From Verrucomicrobia bacterium SCGC AAA164-E04 (GTDB lineage Bacteria > Verrucomicrobiota > Verrucomicrobiia > Limisphaerales > AAA164-E04): 64,000 bases of DNA. Numbering within the stretch: the first letter of the stretch is position 1; every line of letters starts with the position of its first letter. The notes beneath the pieces were generated by a model. It was given only the letters and a program-made list of their open reading frames with translations, ran no database searches and had not been told where the DNA came from. Location: contig KB911990.1 of assembly GCA_000383715.1 (NCBI GenBank), positions 52,481-116,480 on the forward strand, read 5' to 3'. The position numbers and the translations under genes were made by a program. Below, in pieces: positions 26,627 to 35,961 of this stretch.

Positions 26627-27408
26627 AACTTGACTTAATACAAATAGACGCGTTTGCAGAGAAAGTTTTTCAGGGTAATCCCGCAGCCGTTTGCCCTCTA
26701 TCAAACCGGCTGGAGGACTCTGTCATGCAATCCATCGCATCTGAAAACAATCTTTCGGAAACAGCATTCATCCTGAAATCAGGTGTGGATCAATATGACA
26801 TACGATGGTTTACACCTGACGGTGAGGTTGATCTTTGTGGACACGCGACAATGGCATCTGCGCATTTCCTTTTTGAACGTAAACTTGTGGATGGCAGAAC
26901 AGTTGTTTTCAACTCTAGAAGCGGCCGTTTGCCTGTTTGCAGACACGCGGATGGCCAGTTGGAGATGGATTTTCCTGAGCAGACTTTTGCACCTTGCGAA
27001 GCACCGCCTCAATTGCTGAGCGGGTTAAACGTGGGTATGAAGGAAACTTATCGATCCATAGATTATCTGGTAATTCTGGAAAACCAGCAACAGGTCCTCA
27101 ATTGCACTCCCGACATGAATCAGTTAATGACGCTCGATTTGAGAGGTGTTATCATTTCGGCCAGAGGTCATTGCTCTGACTTTGTCAGTCGTTTTTTTGC
27201 TCCCAAATATGGTATCCATGAAGATCCAGTTACAGGGTCGGCTCATTGCATCCTGGCACCTTACTGGGCAAAGACGTTGAGCAAAGCAATACTGAAAGCA
27301 AGACAGCTTTCCAAACGAGGAGGGCAGCTAACCTGCGAAATGAATGGCAAACGCGTTTTTTTAAAAGGAAGAGCCGTGACCTACATGACTGGAGAAATTA
27401 CAATATGA
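26623..27408 (+). CDS. PhzF family epimerase/isomerase-like protein
   Basis: 261 residues. The fold is the diaminopimelate-epimerase-like PhzF type. IDAFAEKVFQGNPAAVC at 8-24 is the N-terminal signature, Glu46 (NNLSETAFI) is the catalytic acid known from PhzF, DLCGHATMASAHFLF near 68-82 carries the conserved GHAT, and DPVTGSAHC is the C-terminal counterpart. The reaction in this organism is unknown; the family name comes from phenazine synthesis but most members have other roles. Start chosen at 26623 because it overlaps the cca stop and removes an unrelated N-terminal extension. Confidence 0.9.
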   Translation: MKLDLIQIDAFAEKVFQGNPAAVCPLSNRLEDSVMQSIASENNLSETAFILKSGVDQYDIRWFTPDGEVDLCGHATMASAHFLFERKLVDGRTVVFNSRSGRLPVCRHADGQLEMDFPEQTFAPCEAPPQLLSGLNVGMKETYRSIDYLVILENQQQVLNCTPDMNQLMTLDLRGVIISARGHCSDFVSRFFAPKYGIHEDPVTGSAHCILAPYWAKTLSKAILKARQLSKRGGQLTCEMNGKRVFLKGRAVTYMTGEITI

Positions 27409-27851
27409 TTGTCGACACCATCAAAAACGCTTCCGAATATTTCAGCCTGGGAAACCGCATTAAAACGGCACTTCTCTACCTTTCGCAAACAGACTTCAGT
27501 TCAATCAAACCTGGCAGATACGAGATCGAAGGGAGCCAGGTGTTTGCCTTGGTAGAAACCTACCTCCCGAAGCAACCCAAGGAAGGTTTCTGGGAGGCTC
27601 ACAAAAAGCATTTGGACGTTCAATATATCGTTTCAGGACGGGAAAGGATAGGATACGCCCCAGTAACCACAATGGAACCTGGGTCTTACAATCTGGACAA
27701 AGATTTCTACAAGCTGAAGGGTGAGGGCGACTTTGTTACTTTACATACTGGACAGTTTGCCATCTTGAAACCGCAGGATGCTCACATGCCTGGTATTGAG
27801 ACAACTGAACGACAACAAGTAAAAAAAGTAGTCATCAAAGTGCGAATATAA
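27405..27851 (+). CDS. YhcH/YjgK/YiaL family protein
   Basis: 148 residues. The family (DUF386) forms a cupin-like beta fold and is often linked to sialic acid or other sugar catabolism (E. coli NanQ/YhcH). The core W.AHKKHLDVQYIVSGRERIGY near residue 65 contains the conserved histidines, and TGQFAILKPQDAHMPG near 115 the metal-binding Gln/His face. It overlaps phzF by four bases and ends 3 bases before a long terminator hairpin. A role as an anomerase or sugar-binding protein is plausible but unproven. Confidence 0.9.
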   Translation: MIVDTIKNASEYFSLGNRIKTALLYLSQTDFSSIKPGRYEIEGSQVFALVETYLPKQPKEGFWEAHKKHLDVQYIVSGRERIGYAPVTTMEPGSYNLDKDFYKLKGEGDFVTLHTGQFAILKPQDAHMPGIETTERQQVKKVVIKVRI

Positions 27852-27853
27852 AT

Positions 27854-27909
27854 CATCTTCACACAAAAAAGCCCTTTTCATTACGAAAAGGGCTTTTTGT
27901 GTGAAGATG
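27854..27909. terminator. Long bidirectional terminator between yhcH and EF-G2
   Basis: CATCTTCACACAAAAAAGCCCTTTTC (27854-27879, given in two arms with its complement at 27885-27909) forms a 25-pair stem with one bulged A and a five-base loop. GCCCTTTTC/GAAAAGGGC is the core and TTTTTGTG follows it on both strands, so it should end both converging transcripts. Confidence 0.9.
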
Positions 27910-27921
27910 AAGAGTATGTGT

Positions 27922-30000
27922 CTATTTTTTCTCTTTTGCTCGCGCCTCAATGATCGTTTCAGAGATCGAAGAAGGGCATTCAGCGTAATGTGAGAATTCC
28001 ATGGAGAATTGGCCACGACCAGAGGTCATGGAACGCAGGTCACCAATGTATCCGAACATCTCACTCAAGGGAGCTTCAGCCTTGATGCGCACACCGGTTG
28101 GGCCTGAATCCTGCCCCTGAATCATACCACGACGTCGGCTTAAATCACCAATGGTGTCGCCTACGTTGTCTTCAGGGGTAAACACATCTATTTTCATGAT
28201 GGGTTCAAGCAACACTGGTTTGGCTTTTGGAATCGATTGGCGATAAGCCGATTTTGCGGCAATTTCAAAGGCGATTGCAGAGGAATCCACTGCATGAAAT
28301 GCTCCATCATTAAGGATAAAACGAATGTCTTCCAATGGGTATTTAGCCAGAACACCTTCCACACAGGATCTTTTAAAACCTTTGTCCACAGCAGGCCAGT
28401 ATTCTTTTGGAACGTTACCTCCAACGACTTTGGACTCGAAGGAATAACCTGTACCAACTTCGCCTGGCTCAATCGTGTAATCAATGCGACCGAATTGCCC
28501 TGATCCACCCGATTGCTTTTTGTGGGTGTAGGTGTCTTGAATTATTTTTCGGATTGTCTCGCGGTAGGCCACTTGAGGTTTGCCCACATTTACCTCGACG
28601 CCATAGGTACGTTTCAGGATGTCCACTTTGATATCCAAGTGGAGTTCTCCCATTCCTTTCAAAATGGTTTCGCCGGACTCTTCATCTGTTTCGACACGAA
28701 AAGAAGGGTCTTCCGCAACCATTTTACCGATAGCTGTACTTAATTTATCCACAAGACCTTTGTCTTTGGGATCGATAGCGATTGAAATCACAGGATCCGG
28801 AAACACCATGGGTTCCAGAGTAGCTGGATTATCAGGGTCTGCGAGGGTATGGCCGGTGTGAGTGTTCTTCATCCCAAGCAATGCCACTATATCACCCGCT
28901 TGAGCAGAGTCCAATTCCTCACGGCTGTCAGCATGCATCCTGACTATGCGGCTCACGCGCTCTTCTTTACCCGTGTAGGTATTGAGGATGTTTTGACCTT
29001 TTTTGATGCTTCCGGTGTAAATGCGCACGAATGTCAGTGCTCCGTAGCGATCATCCATGATCTTAAAAGCTAATGATCGCAATGGTTTACTCGAGTCGAC
29101 AATGGCAAATTCACCGGTTTCATCACCTGCCAAGTCAACTTCGGGCTGAGGCTTCACTTCGGTTGGGTTCGGGAGATAATCCACGACAGCGTTTAGAACA
29201 AGCTGCACACCTTTGTTCTTAAAGGCAGAACCACAATAGGTGGGGAAAAAGTCCAAATTAATAGTACCCTTGCGAATGCACTTTTTGAGTGTTTCGATAT
29301 CTGGCTCATTACCCTCCAGATAAGATTCCATCACATCATCGTCCACTTCAACGGCGGTTTCGATCAACTCAGCTCGGTGCTTTTCAACTTTATCCACCAT
29401 GTCAGCTGGGACATCTTCGACCTTGAAGTCCATCGGATCACCTGTGTTAGCCCAAATCCATGCCTTACGAGTCAGCAGATCAACCGCTCCAACGAAATTT
29501 TCCTGTTCGCCAATCGGAAGAACCATGACGAGAGGTTTGGCTGCCAAAATACTTTTAATCTGATCCACCACTCGATAGAAGTCAGCGCCCACCCGGTCCA
29601 ATTTATTGACAAAAATGACACGAGCGACTTCCGATTCATTGGCATATCTCCAGTTGGTTTCAGATTGAGGCTCCACGCCACCAGAGCCACAGAAGACCCC
29701 TACACCGCCATCCAGCACCTTCAGTGAACGATATACTTCAATAGTGAAGTCAACGTGTCCAGGAGTGTCGATGATATTGAGTGTGTGGTCATTCCAATCG
29801 CAGGATGTTGCGGCTGACTGGATCGTGATGCCACGTTCTTTCTCCTGATCCATGAAGTCGGTGGTAGCGGCACCATCGTGCACTTCTCCGAGTTTATGGA
29901 TCTTGCCCGTCAATTTGAGGATACGCTCGGTCGTCGTGGTCTTTCCGGCATCCACATGTGCGAAAATACCGATATTTCTGTATCGGGAGAGGTCTGTCAT
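27922..30000 (-). CDS. Elongation factor G, EF-G2/FusB-type paralogue
   Basis: 692 residues. All GTPase motifs are present: AHVDAGKT at 14-21 (P-loop), RGITIQSAA (switch I), DTPGHVDF (switch II) and NKLD. Domains II to V follow to a normal end. The sequence [18 protein letters not shown] and [18 protein letters not shown] match the second EF-G of Vibrio/Pseudomonas (EF-G2, FusB) better than the ordinary EF-G, in which the segment reads VFDAVAGVEPQSE. In Pseudomonas the two EF-Gs divide translocation and ribosome recycling. It is not next to rpsL, rpsG or tuf, which supports a second copy. The ATG at 30000 (MTDLSRYRN) is preferred over one 39 bases upstream. Confidence 0.9.
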   Translation of the reverse strand: MTDLSRYRNIGIFAHVDAGKTTTTERILKLTGKIHKLGEVHDGAATTDFMDQEKERGITIQSAATSCDWNDHTLNIIDTPGHVDFTIEVYRSLKVLDGGVGVFCGSGGVEPQSETNWRYANESEVARVIFVNKLDRVGADFYRVVDQIKSILAAKPLVMVLPIGEQENFVGAVDLLTRKAWIWANTGDPMDFKVEDVPADMVDKVEKHRAELIETAVEVDDDVMESYLEGNEPDIETLKKCIRKGTINLDFFPTYCGSAFKNKGVQLVLNAVVDYLPNPTEVKPQPEVDLAGDETGEFAIVDSSKPLRSLAFKIMDDRYGALTFVRIYTGSIKKGQNILNTYTGKEERVSRIVRMHADSREELDSAQAGDIVALLGMKNTHTGHTLADPDNPATLEPMVFPDPVISIAIDPKDKGLVDKLSTAIGKMVAEDPSFRVETDEESGETILKGMGELHLDIKVDILKRTYGVEVNVGKPQVAYRETIRKIIQDTYTHKKQSGGSGQFGRIDYTIEPGEVGTGYSFESKVVGGNVPKEYWPAVDKGFKRSCVEGVLAKYPLEDIRFILNDGAFHAVDSSAIAFEIAAKSAYRQSIPKAKPVLLEPIMKIDVFTPEDNVGDTIGDLSRRRGMIQGQDSGPTGVRIKAEAPLSEMFGYIGDLRSMTSGRGQFSMEFSHYAECPSSISETIIEARAKEKK

Positions 30001-30397
30001 TTTAATCTTTCTGTTTCCTAAGTCTGGCGATGGTATCAACGCAGATGGACCTTGGTATAGATTTATCAGGATTTGGCAATATTAGATTTTCTTTTTTTGA
30101 ATATTTTTTACGCAAAACGAAGACGGAAACTGCCAATATAAGGGAGTTGAAATCACATATTACGAGGTTTTTGGGGCACTTTTTACGTTTTTTTTCGGTC
30201 TAGCTAAACATGACCTCGCAAATAGAGAGCTAGAGAAAAAACATTCATCGAATGGTGCAGAAGGAAAAAAGCCAGGAAGTGATTAACTCCCTGGCTCGAG
30301 ATGAGTCATTTCTTGAATTGGAAACTGACAGGAATTAAATCGTTCAATTCGCTGATCTTTGTTTAGAAACGGTTGACCGACGTAAAGAAAGGAAGGC
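30001..30397. other. Intergenic region upstream of EF-G2
   Basis: About 400 AT-rich bases without a supported gene. It should hold the minus-strand promoter of the EF-G2 gene, though I found no promoter with convincing spacing. The part near 30264-30296 contains the terminator of the repeat-protein gene. T-runs at about 30090-30110 and 30180-30195 are notable but unassigned. Confidence 0.4.
30264..30296 (-). terminator. Intrinsic terminator of the Cys-rich repeat protein gene
   Basis: AGCCAGG (30270-30276) pairs with CCTGGCT (30290-30296), with three more inner pairs AGT/ACT after one mismatch. On the minus strand the stem is followed by TTTTTT (30269-30264). It lies about 100 bases after the stop codon at 30398. 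Confidence 0.75.
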
Positions 30398-31525
30398 TCA
30401 CTTCACTGAAATCTCAGAAGCTGTGAATTCCAACTTGCCGTTTATATCAGCAATTGTTCCTTGAGCCACAACGGCAACAGTCGATTGACATACTTTGCTG
30501 TGAAATGAGCGACTGACCTTGTTTTGATCCAGAGCGTAGATCAAATCCTTGCCGTCCACTGAGACTCTGATGGCATTCTGGCATGTTCTTGCCTGCTTGA
30601 GCTCACATTTGAGGCACAAGGCCTCTCCTGTCAGGGTTTTTTTCTCCTGAAGTTTAAGACTGGTTGGGGTGAAAATGGATTGATCCCCTTCTTCAGCCAG
30701 AGTGCCAACGGCGACAATCTCCGCCTGAGCAGAGCAAAGGTTCTTGTGAAAACCGTTACTGCATTCGTTTTTTGCAAAAACGTAAAGTTTTTCTTTACCG
30801 TTGATGGTTGTAGTCAAGGCGTTTTGACAGGTATCAGATTTTTTGAGGGCACATTTCAAGCAGCTGCCAGTGCCTTTGATGGTCAAACTCGCCGGGACTT
30901 TTTTCTTGCCCGTGTCGACTTTCGACTGTTTGCCAGAAACCTCTTCTATTTTGGATGCCGTGATTTTCTTCACACCACCAACTTCCGTGAGTTTACCGTA
31001 AACGACCGTGGGAGTTGACTTTTGACAAACTTTTTCATGATAAGCCTTGCTCACATCATTGTGTTCTAGGAGGTGGAGTTTGCCATCGACAATGATACCG
31101 TTTTGACAAGCGCTGGTCAGTTTGCTGATGCACTTGGTGCATACCCCTGTTCCTTTGAACGTTTGATCGCCTGATGATTTCTTCTCAGCTACCTCTGATT
31201 TTGCTAAATCTCCTGCAAGACTGATTTTGGTAGCCACAAGGACTTTCTTACCCTCGACATCCTTGACAGAACCAACCGCAGTAATGTTGGCAGTTCCAGA
31301 ACAAAGATTTTTGTGAAATGCCTTACTAACGGCGTTGTGTTCGAGCAAATAGAGGGTGTCACCTGATTTCAACGCATTCTGACATGCATCCGTTTGTTTC
31401 AATTTGCATTTGGCACAGCTGCCAGTGCCGGACAGAGTTACCTCAACCGAAGCAGCAAAAACGCTGGATTGGTAGCCCACCACAAGAGCCATGGCACATG
31501 CGAGTGCAAGAAGTGTCTTTTTCAT
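30398..31525 (-). CDS. Secreted protein of four tandem Cys-rich (CxxC) repeats
   Basis: 375 residues with a signal peptide (about 1-25, cut after FAA). The mature part is four copies of one 80-90 residue unit. Each has GTG.C.KC (Cys pairs 37/40, 129/132, 222/225, 304/307), a third Cys in the (S/T)-x-CQN motif (48, 140, 233, 315), a V/CS..(F/Y)H.(K)xxC motif with the fourth Cys (75, 167, 264, 346), and a beta-rich tail ending in TA..I. Single-unit versions occur as small exported proteins in Planctomycetes and Verrucomicrobia (DUF6370-like, from memory). Four cysteines plus a histidine per unit could bind metal or form disulfides. No function is known. Distance between first and fourth Cys is 38, 38, 42 and 42, so units 1-2 and 3-4 form two subtypes. 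Confidence 0.8.
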   Translation of the reverse strand: MKKTLLALACAMALVVGYQSSVFAASVEVTLSGTGSCAKCKLKQTDACQNALKSGDTLYLLEHNAVSKAFHKNLCSGTANITAVGSVKDVEGKKVLVATKISLAGDLAKSEVAEKKSSGDQTFKGTGVCTKCISKLTSACQNGIIVDGKLHLLEHNDVSKAYHEKVCQKSTPTVVYGKLTEVGGVKKITASKIEEVSGKQSKVDTGKKKVPASLTIKGTGSCLKCALKKSDTCQNALTTTINGKEKLYVFAKNECSNGFHKNLCSAQAEIVAVGTLAEEGDQSIFTPTSLKLQEKKTLTGEALCLKCELKQARTCQNAIRVSVDGKDLIYALDQNKVSRSFHSKVCQSTVAVVAQGTIADINGKLEFTASEISVK

Positions 31526-31725
31526 AATATGTAATAATCTTTGGAGCAGGTCGCCTGTGAATGAAACAGGCTATTTGAATCTATGGTTTTCCTGATGCCT
31601 CGTCGTGAGGATATCTGGATCAAATAACTGAACGTTGGTATCTTATCATGGAATACTACCTTAGCAATCAATAAATCGCGGACTGAGTCACCCGTTGATT
31701 TACATTGCAAAGACATGCATTGCCC

Positions 31726-32640
31726 TCATCGCGAATAAATTGGCCCATTGAAGAGCACGTTGGGAATCGGATCTTTGTTGATAATTTTGTAGGTAGTGAT
31801 CCATTTAACCATTTCAGCACTGCCTCCAAAGGTCCCAACCACTGCACCACCGGGCAAATTGTCTATAGTGCTTTGACCATTTTTATTATCGAGTTCCCAC
31901 CATGTAGCAAGACCTGCATGGCGAATGGAAACACCGTTACCCGTGTTGCCAGGAGGGGGTACGTTGGATGCATCGTTGAAATTCAATGGATCGAGCTCGT
32001 TCTGCTCCCACAGCTGCCAGTCAGTCGCGTTGTAATTGGTCAACTTATAGGTTTTCCCACTCGGAAGCGCGGGTTTTCCTATGTTGTTATAACCACCTAT
32101 AGTGCCATTCCAGCAATAGGATGTAATTTTGACGGGGCGAGCCAGCCATAAATCCTTGAGCTTACCCCGGCGACGGGATGAAACATCCTTGGGGCACCAA
32201 AGCACTTTCTGATCTGAAATGTATGATCCCAGTTGACTTATCTGGAAAAAAGCCAATTGGTTTTCAAACGCTTGAGAGTCCACGTCCTTACCTGCGGCAG
32301 ACCCAGGCGCGTTCGGACGCCCCGGCAATCTACCTTTGTTACTTGTTGCATAAAGCCAGTTTTCCGGACCGCTCAAATTCCCTCCCCATGACGGATGGGC
32401 GATATAATCCTCATTGTCTCCAGCATACATATGACTTGCTAGAAGCACCTGTTTGACGTTGTTTAGATCCAAAGTCAACTGAGCTTTGTCTTTCGCCCTC
32501 CCCAGTGCCGGCAATAGCATTCCGGCGAGAATGGCGATAATGGCGATGACGACGAGCAACTCAATCAAAGTGAATGCTCTGATTGGAGCTTTCTCCTTGA
32601 TCATGCATTTTTTTGCGGAATTGGCATTGATTTTCTTCAT
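31726..32640 (-). CDS. Pseudopilin, second copy
   Basis: 304 residues. Leader [20 protein letters not shown] with the methylation-site Phe23 and Glu27. It is a paralogue of the pseudopilin at 1921-2793: both share DKAQ.TLD.NNVKQ, GDNE.Y..HPSWGGN and a SYTWNG/SYCWNG strand, and both end in a long beta-rich domain. The frame stays open far upstream to 32895, but the ATG at 32640 ([11 protein letters not shown]) gives a normal leader length. It follows the Gfo/Idh/MocA gene by 157 bases on the same strand. What it is assembled with is unknown. Confidence 0.88.
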   Translation of the reverse strand: MKKINANSAKKCMIKEKAPIRAFTLIELLVVIAIIAILAGMLLPALGRAKDKAQLTLDLNNVKQVLLASHMYAGDNEDYIAHPSWGGNLSGPENWLYATSNKGRLPGRPNAPGSAAGKDVDSQAFENQLAFFQISQLGSYISDQKVLWCPKDVSSRRRGKLKDLWLARPVKITSYCWNGTIGGYNNIGKPALPSGKTYKLTNYNATDWQLWEQNELDPLNFNDASNVPPPGNTGNGVSIRHAGLATWWELDNKNGQSTIDNLPGGAVVGTFGGSAEMVKWITTYKIINKDPIPNVLFNGPIYSR

Positions 32641-32797
32641 ATAAACATTGGGGATAAATTTAATATTAGAGAGCACATTGCATTTGAAAAGCACAATTTC
32701 AAAGCTACGTAAGCCGCTCTGAAGCCGAAACTTCAGGGGCTCAGGATTTCCAGAAAAATCACGAAGCTGCCCTTTCAAGATGGAGTCCTCCTTATTC

Positions 32798-34177
32798 TTA
32801 AGCAAATGTGGGGGGTGCAAAACCATCACGGTATTCACGACTGACGATTTCCTTGTTTGCCTGGTCATGATTTGTAAACCGGTGGGTTTTGGCATTCCAA
32901 AGCAGTTCCTGGCCGGGATAACGCGTTGCTTTCACTGCCAGAAGAGCAGGTTCAGTAATTCTAACTCCGACATTAAATGGAGCCCAGACGAAGCGGTCTT
33001 CTCCCAGACAGAGCTCGGCCCAGTCCTCCCAATGATGACGTGGCTCAACCTTTGGCAGCGGTTCGTTTTTCACAACTTTACCATCACGAAATATTGTGAT
33101 CCCCCCATTAGCTTCCAACAGCAAGGTTCCTTCTTCGCAAACAACCATTGTTCGATTGGCTCCTACTTTCATTGGCGGTAATCCAAGTGCCGAGAATGAT
33201 GGTAACAAGCCAGAGTCGTTGTATTGCACTACGAATTTGTCGCGCGCGAATTGATCGCCACCAGGGTAGGTCAGGGTACTCTGATTATGAGAAGAGTGCC
33301 CGGCATTTGAAGCTCGATGAGTGTGGGTAATGACCGATTCAGGTGAAGGCAGGTCATAGGCAAAGTAGAGCAAGTCCAAAAGATGGCAACCCCAGTCAGC
33401 CAACTGCCCACCGCCGGTGTCCCAGTATGCTCGCCAGCGACGAGGCGCCAGATCATCACTGTAGCCGATATCCTTATTGATAGGCCCTCTCCATAAATCC
33501 CAATTCAAGTTATCAGGCACAGGTTTTGCCACAGGCAAATCACTGTAAGGGTCGGCGAAATAATGTCCTCTCTTGATTCCTCCAGTCCAGACGTAAGCTG
33601 CCACCGGTTTACCTAATTGATTCCGCCGAAGCATTTCAACGGATTGCATGCGCCCTGCACGACATGCCCGTTGATTCCCCATTTGAGTAACGAGTTCGGG
33701 ACGAGCTGCCAACCCTTCACGGATCATTCGAAGTTCATCCAATTGCTGAACCAATGGCTTTTGACCGTAAATATGTTTCCGATGTTTCATCGCGGTCAGC
33801 ATCATCGGGGCATGATGAAAGTCAGGCGTGTCCACAATCACAGCATCGAAAGTATCTGCGCGATTGGCAAAAGCTTCACGATAATCAGAAACCGTCCAGG
33901 CACCACCGTAATCAGCAGCGACTTTATTCATGATGTTTCTATCGATATCACAAAAGCCAACGAATTTAGAACGTTTGTGTTTTTTTAAACCATTTCGCTG
34001 CATACCACCAATGCCGCCCACACCAATTTGAAAAATCTGAAGATGACTGTTCTTGTTGGCCTGGAGGCGTGTTGTCAATGAAGGTGCAGCCATGAGCGTG
34101 GTGGCGATCACGCCATTGCGAAGGAACGTTCGCCGAGTCACAGTTCCAGCCGGTTTAGGAGTGTTTTTCGTTTTCAT
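32798..34177 (-). CDS. Gfo/Idh/MocA family oxidoreductase with Tat signal
   Basis: 459 residues from [20 protein letters not shown], with a twin-arginine motif at 15-16 and a short hydrophobic stretch, so the protein is probably folded with its cofactor and exported by Tat. The Rossmann loop [14 protein letters not shown] follows near residue 47, and [10 protein letters not shown] near 71. YGQKPLVQQ near 134 is a variant of the EKP motif of the family, in which the catalytic lysine is conserved. It most likely oxidises or hydrolyses a sugar or glycoside using bound NAD(P), as shown for some relatives; substrate unknown. Confidence 0.88.
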   Translation of the reverse strand: MKTKNTPKPAGTVTRRTFLRNGVIATTLMAAPSLTTRLQANKNSHLQIFQIGVGGIGGMQRNGLKKHKRSKFVGFCDIDRNIMNKVAADYGGAWTVSDYREAFANRADTFDAVIVDTPDFHHAPMMLTAMKHRKHIYGQKPLVQQLDELRMIREGLAARPELVTQMGNQRACRAGRMQSVEMLRRNQLGKPVAAYVWTGGIKRGHYFADPYSDLPVAKPVPDNLNWDLWRGPINKDIGYSDDLAPRRWRAYWDTGGGQLADWGCHLLDLLYFAYDLPSPESVITHTHRASNAGHSSHNQSTLTYPGGDQFARDKFVVQYNDSGLLPSFSALGLPPMKVGANRTMVVCEEGTLLLEANGGITIFRDGKVVKNEPLPKVEPRHHWEDWAELCLGEDRFVWAPFNVGVRITEPALLAVKATRYPGQELLWNAKTHRFTNHDQANKEIVSREYRDGFAPPTFA

Positions 34178-34379
34178 AGGTATTAACAAATGATGCACGC
34201 ATTCCATCAAATCTCAAGCCCTAGTATTGATCGTGGACACCAAGACAAGATAACTGCGCAAGCCAGAAAACCGGTTGGCCCATATATTGTGTGTTTTTCA
34301 CGGAATTTCATCAGAAAGAACCTTTTAAAGTTGCCAGTCTGGGATTGAAACCCAGTCGGCAAATGCTTATGATTGGAGG

Positions 34380-35447
34380 ATGATTTCACGTTTACTGAAA
34401 CCATGGATTGGTTCCATGCATATTTTATTAGGGATGCTTTTATGTTTCACAAGTCAAGGTGCCAATCTCAAATCTGACATACAGAACCTATCTTCCCCTT
34501 ACAATGACACTCCAAACATTATCGAAACCAAGGATGGTTTGCTCCTTGTCTGGGCAAGTGGCTCACGTCCTGGATATGCGGACGTCACTATTCAACAATC
34601 CCGTTGGGACGGAAAAACATGGTCTCTCCCCACTATGGTAGCGTCTCACGCCACGAAAAAAACAGGCGCTCAGCAAGCTTGTTGGAATCCGGTCTTAACC
34701 AAAGCTTCCAATGGTCAGTTGGCTTTGTTTTATCAGGTGGGGCTTTCGCGTGAAACATGGTCAGGCCGCATGAAAATCTCATATGATGGAGGTCATTCGT
34801 GGACACAAGAGAGAAAGTTGAGGAAAGGCATTCACGGCCCTATCAAAAACAAGGCCATCGAGCTTAAGGACGGGAGATTACTCTGCCCGTCAGCCACAGC
34901 AAACGCGGGTTGGCGTGTCCACCTTGAATTTGTCACTCCTTTCAGGGAAAACTGGGGATTCATGAAAACAAAACCCTTGAATTTCCCCGGTGAGTATAGA
35001 GCTACGGAGCCCTCGATATTGATGCATGATGATCAAAATATTCAGGTTTTATGTCGAACCAAACAAGGTTATCTGACCGGATTCTGGAGCTACAACGGTG
35101 CCAAGAGCTGGCAACCCATGGAACGTTTAGCCATACCTGCGCCGAACAGTGGATTTGACGCCGTAAAATTGAACGACGGGAGATTTGCCATTGTTTACAA
35201 CCATAGTCCGAAGTTAACCGACCGTATCAATCTGGCGGTCAGTCCAAATGGAAAAGATTGGGAAGCTATTAAAGTCCTCGATCAGGGCCCATCCGAACAT
35301 TTTCAAAACCCATCTATTATTCAAACAAAGAACAATCAAGTGCATATTGTTTATACCATCAACCAAAACCGATTCCAACACGTGCAAATGGATCCAACCC
35401 TTTTCAGGGGAAAACCAATTGTCAACGGAATCTGGCCCATCCTGTAA
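34380..35447 (+). CDS. Secreted sialidase-like BNR-repeat protein
   Basis: 355 residues with an N-terminal signal peptide (hydrophobic about 13-26). It is a six-bladed propeller candidate: SYDGGHSW near residue 138 is an Asp-box, and repeating blade motifs such as TKDGLLLVWASGSRPG, KDGRLLCPSA and NDGRFAIVYNHS are spaced about 50-60 residues apart. Such proteins in this phylum are annotated as exo-alpha-sialidases, but the arginine triad cannot be confirmed by eye, so the activity may be on another glycan. It starts a plus-strand set with ridA and a PLP enzyme. GGAGG lies directly before the ATG at 34380, too close to be a normal ribosome site; the ATG at 34416 is an alternative. Confidence 0.75.
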   Translation: MISRLLKPWIGSMHILLGMLLCFTSQGANLKSDIQNLSSPYNDTPNIIETKDGLLLVWASGSRPGYADVTIQQSRWDGKTWSLPTMVASHATKKTGAQQACWNPVLTKASNGQLALFYQVGLSRETWSGRMKISYDGGHSWTQERKLRKGIHGPIKNKAIELKDGRLLCPSATANAGWRVHLEFVTPFRENWGFMKTKPLNFPGEYRATEPSILMHDDQNIQVLCRTKQGYLTGFWSYNGAKSWQPMERLAIPAPNSGFDAVKLNDGRFAIVYNHSPKLTDRINLAVSPNGKDWEAIKVLDQGPSEHFQNPSIIQTKNNQVHIVYTINQNRFQHVQMDPTLFRGKPIVNGIWPIL

Positions 35448-35456
35448 CAGACTGAA

Positions 35457-35924
35457 ATGACGAATCCAGAATCCAAATTAACAGAGCTCAATCTCACTCT
35501 GCCCCCTGCCCCGGCCCCGGCCGGTGTTTACAAGCCGTTGGTCATCCATGGCAACATGGCCTATGTGTCCGGGCATGGCCCGGTCACCCTTGACGGCTCC
35601 TTACTCACTGGACGGGTGGGAGCTGATGTGAATAAGGAGCAAGGTAAACTGGCAGCAAGACAGGTTGGCTTAACCATGCTGGCCACGCTCAAGAGCCAAC
35701 TTGGAAGTCTGGACAGAGTGGCACGCGTGATCAAGCTGCTGGGAATGGTGAATGCAAATCCCGATTTTGAAGAGCATCCCTATGTCATCAATGGCTGTAG
35801 TGAATTATTTGCTGAGGTTTTTGGTCCCGAATGCGGAATCGGCTCAAGAAGCGCCGTAGGCATGGGATCATTGCCTGGAAATATTACCGTAGAGATAGAG
35901 GCCATGTTCGAAATCACAGACTGA
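35457..35924 (+). CDS. RidA family enamine/imine deaminase
   Basis: 155 residues, longer than the 128-residue E. coli RidA, and of the subfamily with LPPAPAPAGVYKP near the start. GHGPVTLDG and GRVGADV near residues 40-60, and the arginine-bearing IGSRSAVGMGSLPGNITVE.E near 126, line up with the family's trimer active site. RidA hydrolyses reactive enamines and imines released by PLP enzymes. Its place between a sialidase-like gene and a D-amino-acid-type PLP enzyme fits that role. Starts nine bases after the previous stop. Confidence 0.88.
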   Translation: MTNPESKLTELNLTLPPAPAPAGVYKPLVIHGNMAYVSGHGPVTLDGSLLTGRVGADVNKEQGKLAARQVGLTMLATLKSQLGSLDRVARVIKLLGMVNANPDFEEHPYVINGCSELFAEVFGPECGIGSRSAVGMGSLPGNITVEIEAMFEITD

Positions 35925-35961
35925 TCCTTTGATCTGTCCATACTGATTATAAGCAACATCT

